NCBI GenBank assembly: GCA_007131895.1 | Contig: SLPR01000472.1 | Location: 1 to 7,965 of the forward strand | Origin: Bacteroidales bacterium | Lineage (GTDB): Bacteria > Bacteroidota > Bacteroidia > Bacteroidales > UBA7960 | DNA: 7,965 bases | Direction: 5' to 3' | Part shown: piece after piece, positions 1 through 6,239 of the stretch | Layout: the number at the start of each line of letters is the position of its first letter | Position numbering within the stretch: the stretch's first letter is position 1 | Notes under the pieces: model-generated | Seen by the model: only the letters and a program-made list of their open reading frames with translations | Told to the model about the DNA's origin: nothing | Databases searched by the model: none | Program-made: the position numbers and the translations under genes

Positions 1-71
1 AACATCAGTATTATAATCTAACGGGGTATTTTTTATTGGTTTTTTTGTTAGTTAATTATTTAGTAATCAGT

Positions 72-80
72 TAAGTTTTG
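72..80 (+). promoter_or_regulatory. weak candidate -7 box upstream of tig
   Basis: The string TAAGTTTTG resembles the Bacteroidota -7 element TAnnTTTG but has one extra base between TA and TTTG. It sits about 50 bp before the tig start, a plausible place for a promoter. The nearest upstream TTTG (44-47) is somewhat too far for an ideal -33 element. The rest of 1-131 is A/T-rich and shows no gene, RNA or clear terminator. This is a weak call. Confidence 0.22.
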
Positions 81-131
81 TGTCTGCATGGTTTTATCCC
101 GGTGCAGAACATTGCATAAAAAAAATGATGT

Positions 132-1514
132 ATGAATATCGTTCAGGAGAAAAAAAGCGAACTTACAGAAAATTTGAAAATTCAGTTAACGGCTGAAGAC
201 TACCAGGAGAAAGTTGACAAGGCATTGAAAGATATGCAGAGAAAAGCCCAAATGCCCGGCTTCAGACCCGGAAAAGTGCCTTTTGGGATGATTAAGAAAA
301 TGTATGGTAAAAGCGTACTCGTTGAAGAGGTCAATAAAGTCCTTGTTGATGCCTTATATGAATACATTAAAGAAAAAGAAATTAATATTTTAGGAAACCC
401 ATTGCCTGACAATGAGAAAACCAGGGAAATTGACTGGGACAATCAAACTGAATATGAGTTTGTTTACGAAATTGCTATTGCGCCCGAAATAAATCTTGAA
501 CTGTCGGAAGAAATAGCTGTTGATTACCATAAAATAAAAATTGAAGATAAAACGGTTGATGAAACCATCAACGATATCCGCAAAAGATACGGAAGTATGT
601 CCAGCCCGGAAATCTCAGAAAGCGAAGACGTTTTGTTTGGCGAGTTTGCTGAACTCGATGGTGACGGCAACATAATTGAAGATGGTTTAAAAAATAAATC
701 CAATCTCTATATTCAGTACATTAAAGATGAAGAAACAAAAGCTTCTCTTATCGGATTGAAAAAAGATGACAATGTTGATATTGACCTTGTTAAATCTGTA
801 GAGAATGATTCTGAGATGGCCGGCATGCTTGGCGTAAAAAAGGAAGAGTTGGAACAGTATGGCAAAAACTACCGTTTTACTGTAGAAAGAGTATCCAGAA
901 TGCAGCCATCCGAATTGAATGAAGAACTCTTTAAAAAGGTTGCACCTGATGCAGAGATCAAGGACGAAGCAGCATTCAAGAGTTTTATTGCAGAGCAGCT
1001 TCAAAAGCAATACCAGGCTGATGTAGATAAAAATTTCAAAAATGAAGCGATAAAAACTTTGCTGGCTAAAGCCAACCTCACTTTGCCTGAAGATTTTCTC
1101 AAAAGATGGCTTATTGAATCCAACAGAGACAATAAAGAAATTACCCCTGAACAAGTTGAAAACGAATTTGTTTCATTTGCAGATTCTTTTAAATGGCAAT
1201 TAATTGAGAACCATTTGATTAAAAAGCATGAGATCGAGGTACAGCATGAAGAGGTTTCTGACTACCTGAAAAAATACATGCGTCAGCAACTCAGACAATA
1301 CGGTCAAATGGACCCAGAGGAAGAGGTGCTCAATGATTTTGTGAAAAGAATCGCTTCCAACCAGGAAGAACTGAAAAAAGTCTACGATCAGCTTTTTGAG
1401 GTAAAAGTTCTCGAACTTCTTAAAAGTAAACTTAACCTTAATGAAAAGGAAGTTACCTTTGATGAGTTTGTCAACGAAATGACAGAGAAATACAAAAACA
1501 AAACCCAAGCGTAA
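132..1514 (+). CDS. tig: trigger factor, ribosome-associated chaperone
   Basis: Trigger factor binds the ribosome at the exit tunnel and shields nascent cytosolic chains. The 460-residue product has the family's three-part layout. The N-terminal ribosome-binding domain (about 1-145) carries the signature loop GFRPGKVP at 43-50, the site that docks on ribosomal protein L23. The middle region (about 155-255) sits where other trigger factors have an FKBP-like prolyl isomerase domain, but I cannot find the usual FKBP core motifs there. The helical C-terminal chaperone domain (about 260-445) includes LPEDFLKRW at 318-326, matching the conserved 'LPE' helix start. Two out-of-frame ATGs (125, 128) directly precede the chosen ATG. 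The chosen start gives the conserved N terminus, in which an early beta strand precedes the ribosome-binding helix. There is no Shine-Dalgarno sequence. The stop lies 11 bp before clpP, so the two are probably co-transcribed. Identity is secure. Confidence 0.96.
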   Translation: MNIVQEKKSELTENLKIQLTAEDYQEKVDKALKDMQRKAQMPGFRPGKVPFGMIKKMYGKSVLVEEVNKVLVDALYEYIKEKEINILGNPLPDNEKTREIDWDNQTEYEFVYEIAIAPEINLELSEEIAVDYHKIKIEDKTVDETINDIRKRYGSMSSPEISESEDVLFGEFAELDGDGNIIEDGLKNKSNLYIQYIKDEETKASLIGLKKDDNVDIDLVKSVENDSEMAGMLGVKKEELEQYGKNYRFTVERVSRMQPSELNEELFKKVAPDAEIKDEAAFKSFIAEQLQKQYQADVDKNFKNEAIKTLLAKANLTLPEDFLKRWLIESNRDNKEITPEQVENEFVSFADSFKWQLIENHLIKKHEIEVQHEEVSDYLKKYMRQQLRQYGQMDPEEEVLNDFVKRIASNQEELKKVYDQLFEVKVLELLKSKLNLNEKEVTFDEFVNEMTEKYKNKTQA

Positions 1515-1525
1515 AAAACACCTTT

Positions 1526-2209
1526 ATGATTCCAAAAAACGAGTTTAATAAATATGCCACAAGGCATTTGGGTATCAGCAGTACTACTTTGCACAACTAT
1601 ACCTCGGTTTATGGCAACTACATAAGCCCCACCATTATTGAAGAGCGACAACTCAATGTGGCTACTATGGATGTATTCAGCCGTCTCATGATGGATCGGA
1701 TTATTTTTCTTGGTGTGCCGGTAAATGATTATGTTGCCAATATCATCCAGGCTCAGCTGCTGTTTCTTGAATCGGTTGATTCAAAAAAAGATATCCAGAT
1801 CTATCTGAATACCCCCGGTGGTTCTGTTTATGCCGGACTGGGAATATACGATACAATGCAGTATATTGCTCCTGATGTTGCCACCATTTGCACAGGTATA
1901 GCTGCCTCTATGGGCGCGGTGCTGCTTTGTGCCGGTCAGGAAGGGAAAAGAACTGCTCTGAAACATTCGCGCGTTCTTATTCACCAGCCAATGGGCGGTG
2001 CCCAGGGACAGGCAAGTGACATCGAAATTACTGCCCGCGAAATTCTTAAGCTTAAGCAAGAGCTTTATGAAATTATTGCAAAGCATTCCAAACAAGATTA
2101 TGACAAAATCTATAAAGATTCAGACCGCGATTACTGGATGACCGCAGAGGAAGCCCTGGAATACGGCATGATTGATGAAGTTCTTTCTGCTTCAAAGAAA
2201 AATGTGTAA
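1526..2209 (+). CDS. clpP: ATP-dependent Clp protease proteolytic subunit
   Basis: ClpP is the cytosolic serine peptidase that forms a double heptameric barrel and degrades proteins fed by ClpX or another Clp ATPase. The catalytic triad is visible: Ser128 in GIAASMGAVLL, His153 in LIHQPMGG and Asp202 in DRDYWM. Spacings of 25 and 49 residues match those of E. coli ClpP exactly. The oxyanion-strand motif NTPGGSVYAG is at 95-104 and the C-terminal AEEALEYGMIDEV at 207-219. The product has 227 residues, against about 207 in E. coli. The surplus is mainly N-terminal: roughly 31 residues precede the position matching the mature E. coli N terminus (here YISPTIIEE), where E. coli has a 14-residue propeptide. 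This leader is probably removed by self-processing (inference). There is no Shine-Dalgarno sequence. The gene follows tig by 11 bp. Confidence 0.97.
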   Translation: MIPKNEFNKYATRHLGISSTTLHNYTSVYGNYISPTIIEERQLNVATMDVFSRLMMDRIIFLGVPVNDYVANIIQAQLLFLESVDSKKDIQIYLNTPGGSVYAGLGIYDTMQYIAPDVATICTGIAASMGAVLLCAGQEGKRTALKHSRVLIHQPMGGAQGQASDIEITAREILKLKQELYEIIAKHSKQDYDKIYKDSDRDYWMTAEEALEYGMIDEVLSASKKNV

Positions 2210-2230
2210 TTACTCATTTTTCATTTTGTT

Positions 2231-2238
2231 TACCTTTG
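2231..2238 (+). promoter_or_regulatory. candidate clpX promoter, -7 box TACCTTTG
   Basis: TACCTTTG is an exact match to the Bacteroidota -7 consensus TAnnTTTG and lies 22 bp after the clpP stop, in the 161-bp gap before clpX. I see no good TTTG at the -33 position, which is common in this phylum but lowers confidence. If used, transcription would begin near 2243-2246 and give clpX a leader of about 125 nt, so clpX could be expressed independently of tig-clpP. Confidence 0.42.
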
Positions 2239-2253
2239 AGGCTTTGCGCTAAA

Positions 2254-2330
2254 AGAAATTTCGTCGTTGAGCTTGCAGAAATTGCCCGGGAAATCCGTAA
2301 TGTAGTTCAACCTGCTCAATGACAATTTTT
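2254..2330 (+). repeat. long-range inverted repeat in the clpX leader
   Basis: GTCGTTGAGC (2263-2272) pairs with GCTCAATGAC (2314-2323) over 10 positions with one G-U wobble. After a 2-nt bulge the stem continues with AAATT (2256-2260) against AATTT (2324-2328), plus a wobble and one more pair. The 41-nt interior contains CCCGGG at 2285-2290. The T-rich stretch from 2326 gives it some likeness to a weak terminator, but the T tract is broken and lies within the outer stem. It may be a structured leader, a weak attenuator or a worn repeat; I do not recognise it. Confidence 0.35.
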
Positions 2331-2370
2331 GATTTTTAATTCGTAAGCCTCCTTATTACTATTATTTGAT

Positions 2371-3636
2371 ATGTCAAAAGACACAAGAAAATGCTCTTTT
2401 TGCGGACGTGAAGGTAAAAGCGTTGATATGCTTATATCTGGCATCAATGCACACATCTGTAATCGCTGTGTTGATCAGGCACAGCTTATCGTTGCTGAAG
2501 AGCAAAAATTGAAAAAGAAGGAAACAATTCCTTCTTTTAAACTGCTTAAACCTGCAGAGATCAAATCTCACCTCGACCAATACGTAATTGGCCAGGATGA
2601 AGCCAAAAAGGTACTTTCAGTTGCTGTGTACAATCACTACAAAAGAATAGGAAAATCTTTGACTACCCCGGTTACGGGGCTGAATACATCTCAAAAAGAT
2701 GATGAGGTAGAAATAGAAAAGTCAAACATTGTTCTTGTGGGTGAAACGGGAACCGGTAAAACTTTACTGGCTCGTACCATTGCCAAAATGTTACAGGTAC
2801 CATTTTGTATTGCAGATGCTACTGTGCTTACAGAAGCAGGTTATGTTGGTGAAGACGTAGAGAGTATCCTTTCCAGGTTGTTGCAGGTGGCAGACTATGA
2901 TGTGGCAGCTGCCGAAAGAGGGATTGTTTTTATTGATGAGGTAGACAAAATTGCCCGTAAGAGTGACAATCCATCTATTACCAGGGATGTCTCAGGTGAA
3001 GGGGTGCAACAGGCATTGCTTAAGATTCTGGAAGGTTCAGTGGTAAGTGTGCCACCCCAGGGCGGAAGGAAACATCCGGAGCAAAAAATGGTGCAGATAA
3101 ACACCCAGAATATTCTTTTTATCTGCGGGGGGGCCTTCGATGGAATTGAAAAACGTATTTCATCACGCTTACAGACCAATGCAATAGGGTATAGTGTCAG
3201 CAAAGAACAAAAAGCTCTTGACAAGGATAATATGCTGCAATATATTGCTCCTCAGGACCTGAAAAGTTTTGGGTTAATTCCGGAGCTTGTTGGCCGTATG
3301 CCTGTTTTGTCATTTCTGAATCCTCTTGACAGTGTAGCTTTGAGACGCATCCTTACCGAGCCCAGAAATGCTCTAATCAAACAATATAATAAACTGTTTG
3401 AGCTGGATGACATAAAGCTGAAGATTGATGAAGAGGTCTATGATTTAATCGTTGAGAAAGCAGTGGAATTCAGGTTGGGGGCAAGAGGATTACGTTCGAT
3501 ATGCGAAATGATTATGCTTGATGCCATGTACAATTCACCTTCGGGTAAAAAAGCAAATCAACAGGTTCATATTACCATCGATTATGCCCGTAACCAGCTT
3601 AATTCCAGCAAACCTGACAGGCTCAGAGTTGCATAA
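2371..3636 (+). CDS. clpX: ATP-dependent Clp protease ATP-binding subunit ClpX
   Basis: ClpX is the hexameric AAA+ unfoldase that recognises tagged substrates, unfolds them and threads them into ClpP. The 421-residue product is full length. The N-terminal zinc-binding domain has Cys8, Cys11, Cys30 and Cys33. The AAA+ module shows Walker A GETGTGKT (124-131), pore loop 1 GYVG (158-160 preceded by Gly157), Walker B IVFIDE (185-190), the RKH pore loop (233-235), the arginine-finger region GLIPELVGRMP (301-311) and sensor 2 GARGLRS (370-376). The ClpP-docking tripeptide, IGF in E. coli, reads IGY here (272-274). The segment between the zinc domain and Walker A (about 92-117) is somewhat long and charged. 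The start is the only ATG fitting the zinc domain; there is no Shine-Dalgarno sequence. The gene follows clpP by 161 bp with its own candidate promoter and ends at a strong terminator. Confidence 0.98.
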   Translation: MSKDTRKCSFCGREGKSVDMLISGINAHICNRCVDQAQLIVAEEQKLKKKETIPSFKLLKPAEIKSHLDQYVIGQDEAKKVLSVAVYNHYKRIGKSLTTPVTGLNTSQKDDEVEIEKSNIVLVGETGTGKTLLARTIAKMLQVPFCIADATVLTEAGYVGEDVESILSRLLQVADYDVAAAERGIVFIDEVDKIARKSDNPSITRDVSGEGVQQALLKILEGSVVSVPPQGGRKHPEQKMVQINTQNILFICGGAFDGIEKRISSRLQTNAIGYSVSKEQKALDKDNMLQYIAPQDLKSFGLIPELVGRMPVLSFLNPLDSVALRRILTEPRNALIKQYNKLFELDDIKLKIDEEVYDLIVEKAVEFRLGARGLRSICEMIMLDAMYNSPSGKKANQQVHITIDYARNQLNSSKPDRLRVA

Positions 3637-3670
3637 ATTATTTGGAATTTCAACAAAATATTTGTAATTT

Positions 3671-3699
3671 AAGCACCTGTTTGGCAGGTGCTTTTTTTT
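3671..3699 (+). terminator. intrinsic terminator after clpX
   Basis: AAGCACCTG (3671-3679) and CAGGTGCTT (3685-3693) form a perfect 9-bp stem with the 5-nt loop TTTGG. The T tract begins within the stem and runs to 3699, eight T in all. It starts 34 bp after the clpX stop. There is no T tract on the opposite strand, so it should act in the clpX direction only. Confidence 0.93.
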
Positions 3700-3728
3700 G
3701 GCATATTATTTGAATAAATCATTCAGTA

Positions 3729-3770
3729 AAAGATCTGAAAGATCTGCTATTGACACTTTATTGACTAGTC
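3729..3770 (+). repeat. clustered short direct repeats and palindrome before the DUF4294 gene
   Basis: AAAGATCTG occurs twice in perfect tandem (3729-3737 and 3738-3746), each copy containing the palindrome AGATCT. TATTGAC then occurs twice (3748-3754 and 3759-3765), 11 bp apart, about one helical turn. The perfect 8-bp palindrome GACTAGTC (3763-3770) abuts the start codon. No TAnnTTTG box fits between the clpX terminator and this gene. The repeats could be regulator contacts or part of the promoter; no role is known. Confidence 0.4.
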
Positions 3771-4370
3771 ATGTACAGCCTTTATAAAAAATATTTTTTC
3801 CTTCTTTTCATCAACCTATGGCTCCTGCTGCCGCAGGCAGTAAGCCAGGAAAATTCCGGTCGTACCCATCGGGCAACAATCCATAATGGTGATACCATAC
3901 CTTACATTGAACTTCCTACCATTCGCTTTTATGCCCCTAGGGTTTTTGCCAACCGTTTTGAAGAGGCAAGGTATCTGCGGCTGGTTCGAAATGTAAAACG
4001 TGCTTATCCATATGCCCGACTTGCCGGAATAAAGTTTGAAGAATACAATGAAATGCTTTCGAAGATAGATTCTGATTCCGAAAGAAGGAGGAAAGCCAAA
4101 GAAATTGAACAGCAAATAAAAGATGAATTTGAAGGGGAACTCAGAAAATTGACCATCTCACAGGGGCATATTCTGATAAAACTTATCGACAGGCAAACCC
4201 AGCATACCTCCTATGAGGTTCTGAAAGATTTCAGGGGTAGTTTTACTGCTGTTTTCTGGCAGTCTTTTGGCAGGATATTTGGCTATAATCTAAAAACGGA
4301 ATACGACCCTTATGGTGAAGATAAACTCATAGAGGAGATAGTACAAATGATCGAACATGGTGCCATTTGA
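3771..4370 (+). CDS. DUF4294-like exported protein of unknown function
   Basis: I recognise this 199-residue product as resembling the Bacteroidota DUF4294 family, whose function is unknown. Residues about 7-24 form a hydrophobic stretch after the basic MYSLYKK N terminus, and a signal-peptidase site is likely near AVS/QEN (24-26). No lipobox cysteine follows, so it is probably a soluble periplasmic or envelope protein, not a lipoprotein. The mature part begins with a short beta-like segment (NGDTIPYIELPTI), followed by charged helical sequence (about 60-130). The conserved core includes HILIKLIDRQTQHTSYEVLK (133-152) and, near the C terminus, FGYNLKTEYDPYGEDKLIEE. I see no catalytic motif. 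The gene stands alone: a strong terminator precedes it, and its stop is 27 bp from the stop of the opposing glycosylphosphotransferase gene. Export is well supported; function is not. Confidence 0.85.
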   Translation: MYSLYKKYFFLLFINLWLLLPQAVSQENSGRTHRATIHNGDTIPYIELPTIRFYAPRVFANRFEEARYLRLVRNVKRAYPYARLAGIKFEEYNEMLSKIDSDSERRRKAKEIEQQIKDEFEGELRKLTISQGHILIKLIDRQTQHTSYEVLKDFRGSFTAVFWQSFGRIFGYNLKTEYDPYGEDKLIEEIVQMIEHGAI

Positions 4371-4397
4371 TTAAACCTGCAGAATCTTCATAACCCT

Positions 4398-5822
4398 TTA
4401 TTTCCCTCTTCCCTGCACAATAATAAGCACTGTGTGAATGAGTATCTTAAAGTCAACTGCCAGCGACATGTTCTCGAGATAAAGCAAATCATATTTCAAT
4501 CTTTCTATCATCTCCGGAACGTTTTCAGCATATCCATATTTAACCTGTCCCCATGATGTTATGCCGGGTTTAATTTTTTGCAGCAGCTTATAGTGAGGTG
4601 CTTTTTGAACTATCAGATCAATATAATACTGCCTTTCTGGCCTGGGGCCCACCAGCGACATATTTCCCAGGAGCACATTGTAAAATTGAGGTATCTCATC
4701 AAGTCTTACCTTGCGCATGAAGCTGCCAAAAGGAGTTATACGGGGGTCATCCTGGCAGCTTAATTGAGGTCCGTTTTTCTCGGCATCTACATACATGGAC
4801 CGGAACTTGTGCATCAAAAAAGGTTTCCCGTTTATGCCTATACGTTCGTGCGAATAAAACACAGGCCCAGAGGACGAAAGCTTTACTCCGATAGCTGTGG
4901 CCAGGTATACAGGTGATAGCAGAATGAGTGCGAAAACCGATACACCAACATCTAAAAAACGTTTAAAATACAATTGCCATGTGGGCATCAGGCCCTGTTG
5001 AATCTGAATTAGCGGGGCGTCAAAAATGGAAGTCATTTTGACGGAGCCCAGTAAAATATCGTGCATCTCCGGTATGATTTTAATGATAACGTTGGTTTGA
5101 TACAATTCGGCAAGGATAATCCCAATGTTTTTATGTTCCCTGGCTTCAAGGGCAATAATTACATCTTCAACCTGATGCTGTTCAATGATTGACTTTAAGT
5201 CTTTAAACCAGCCCAGCCGTGGCAGATGATTCTGCATCAGGTAATTGTCATACAAGTTTACATTTACAAACCCAATAAACTTGTTCCCGGAAGACTTCTT
5301 CTGGGACTCCAGTTCATGGTAAATATTGTAAGCCTTTTTCTGGCTTCCCACGATGATGGTATTAAAACCGATAATCCTGTTATGGATACGATGGGTTGTT
5401 ATAGAGGAGAGGATAAAACGGAAGATGGAGGTGAAAGAAAGGTGAAGCAAAAATAACACAGCAAAAGACCTGTAATATTCGGCATTTGTTTTTACTTCGT
5501 CACCCAGCAAAACAACAAAAAAGATAATAAGTACTCCTATAAATGTAATAAACAGCGTTTGGCCAAACTCGCTGAGTCTTGAGCGCCTGAGCACCTTTTT
5601 GTAGCTGCCGCTTAAAGCATAAAGCATAAGCCAAAAGGCCGGAATAATAATAATGCCCAATAAAAGATTATCATCAATAAAAATCTCATTGGTGATATTA
5701 CTAAACCTCCCATTGTGACTGTTTTGCCTGTAAGCGATAAATAGAAACCAGGAAAAGAAAGCTGAAAAAAAGTCGGCTATAAGATATTTAAACACCTGCA
5801 GTTTTTGTAATTTTTCATTCAC
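4398..5822 (-). CDS. polyprenyl glycosylphosphotransferase (WcaJ/WbaP type)
   Basis: This inner-membrane enzyme family transfers a sugar-1-phosphate from a nucleotide sugar to a polyprenyl phosphate, the first step of many capsule, exopolysaccharide or O-antigen pathways. The 474-residue product has the large-family layout: four N-terminal membrane segments (about 11-31, 53-71, 88-106, 118-138), a cytosolic Rossmann-like domain (about 150-260), a fifth hydrophobic segment (about 291-313) and the C-terminal catalytic domain. That domain contains KFRSMYVDAE (339-348), the catalytic Asp-Glu dyad D375-E376 in RLDEIPQ, GNMSLVGPRPE (386-396) and PGITSWGQV (419-427). The sugar specificity cannot be read from sequence. 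The start codon is GTG (5822-5820), preceded by GGAG four bases upstream; no in-frame ATG precedes it before the stop at 5858-5856. No other glycosyltransferase, flippase or polymerase lies nearby, so it is an orphan within this window. Confidence 0.95.
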   Translation of the reverse strand: MNEKLQKLQVFKYLIADFFSAFFSWFLFIAYRQNSHNGRFSNITNEIFIDDNLLLGIIIIPAFWLMLYALSGSYKKVLRRSRLSEFGQTLFITFIGVLIIFFVVLLGDEVKTNAEYYRSFAVLFLLHLSFTSIFRFILSSITTHRIHNRIIGFNTIIVGSQKKAYNIYHELESQKKSSGNKFIGFVNVNLYDNYLMQNHLPRLGWFKDLKSIIEQHQVEDVIIALEAREHKNIGIILAELYQTNVIIKIIPEMHDILLGSVKMTSIFDAPLIQIQQGLMPTWQLYFKRFLDVGVSVFALILLSPVYLATAIGVKLSSSGPVFYSHERIGINGKPFLMHKFRSMYVDAEKNGPQLSCQDDPRITPFGSFMRKVRLDEIPQFYNVLLGNMSLVGPRPERQYYIDLIVQKAPHYKLLQKIKPGITSWGQVKYGYAENVPEMIERLKYDLLYLENMSLAVDFKILIHTVLIIVQGRGK

Positions 5823-5923
5823 TCCGTATGGGTTTTGTGTGTAATCTATTTGGTTTTAGTTTATTAACTGGAAACGCACTTTTTGTTACAGAAATCAGGA
5901 TGTTAATTTATTGTATAGAAACG

Positions 5924-5972
5924 AAAAAAAAATCTTAAAAGTATTCTGAATGATGTTTTTTGAAAAGATTTT
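5924..5972 (-). terminator. A/T-rich terminator candidate, minus strand
   Basis: On the minus strand, AAAATCTT (complement of 5965-5972) pairs with AAGATTTT (complement of 5929-5936), and the transcript runs into nine T (complement of 5924-5932). The spacer is 28 nt, part of which can pair as AAAA with TTTT. The stem is weak and A/T-rich, and it lies about 255 bp past the oxidoreductase stop. It may end that transcript before the glycosylphosphotransferase gene. Confidence 0.28.
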
Positions 5973-6141
5973 CTCCTTTCCTGACGTACTAATTTCGGTT
6001 TCAATAGTTCACCGATATCTATTACCCTACTTTACAATACGTAACAGTGTTGAAAAACAGATGCTGCAAAAGGCAAAAGGTTTAAAACAGGCTGAAAGCA
6101 AGGGTTGGAGCAACAGGCAGAATACATGGGCTGAAAGATTT

Positions 6142-6159
6142 TGGGTTGCAATAAACCCA
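6142..6159 (-). repeat. small hairpin downstream of the oxidoreductase gene
   Basis: TGGGTT (6142-6147) and AACCCA (6154-6159) form a perfect 6-bp stem with a 6-nt loop. It is about 70 bp past the oxidoreductase stop in the direction of transcription. Minus-strand sequence beyond it is AAAATCTTTC, not a T tract, so it is not a standard intrinsic terminator. It might stabilise a transcript 3' end. Confidence 0.3.
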
Positions 6160-6182
6160 TAGTCTTCAACGGCCTGTATTTA

Positions 6183-6239
6183 TCCGGAATAGTAATGGTA
6201 AAACGGATTTGCTCTGGCCAGAATCTGTCACATTCCGGA
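6183..6239. repeat. nested inverted repeats at the oxidoreductase stop
   Basis: TCCGGAAT (6183-6190) and ATTCCGGA (6232-6239) are perfect 8-bp inverted repeats 41 bp apart. Between them is a perfect 10-bp palindrome, TCTGGCCAGA (6213-6222). The right arm overlaps the last codons of the oxidoreductase gene. No T tract follows on either strand. The structure could form at the mRNA 3' end or mark a protein-binding site. Confidence 0.4.

Larger units (their letters stand above)
5823..6227. other. 405-bp gap with no convincing gene
   Basis: Both flanking genes are on the minus strand, so this gap is downstream of the oxidoreductase and upstream of the glycosylphosphotransferase. Short open frames on either strand (for example 5950-6162 plus and 6032-6289 minus) show no recognisable domain. 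The gap contains several inverted repeats, listed separately. It also has two short direct repeats: GGCTGAAAG at 6090-6098 and 6129-6137, and AACAGGC at 6086-6092 and 6112-6118. I found no TAnnTTTG box on the minus strand for the glycosylphosphotransferase. The part between about 6060 and 6230 is less A/T-rich than 5880-5970 and might be a worn gene or repeat remnant. Confidence 0.5.

Noticed and set aside
687..1154. Minus-strand open frame of 155 codons inside tig
   Set aside because: It is antisense to a secure gene, and its Phe/Ile/Leu-rich translation is the expected reverse reading of lysine- and glutamate-rich codons.
2326..2339. T-rich stretch after the clpX leader stem, considered as a terminator for tig-clpP
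   Set aside because: The T run is broken by G and A and partly belongs to the outer stem, and the 41-nt interior is far larger than in intrinsic terminators.
2895..3224. Minus-strand open frame of 109 codons inside clpX
   Set aside because: It lies antisense within the conserved AAA+ coding region and its translation shows no domain.
3704..3712. TATTATTTG after the clpX terminator, considered as a promoter -7 box for the DUF4294 gene
   Set aside because: It has three bases instead of two between TA and TTTG, and no -33 element was found at a suitable distance.
5950..6162. Plus-strand open frame of 70 codons starting MMFFEKIF in the 405-bp gap
   Set aside because: No recognisable motif, no supporting promoter or start signal, and composition like the surrounding spacer. 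A translated search with conserved hits would be needed to accept it.
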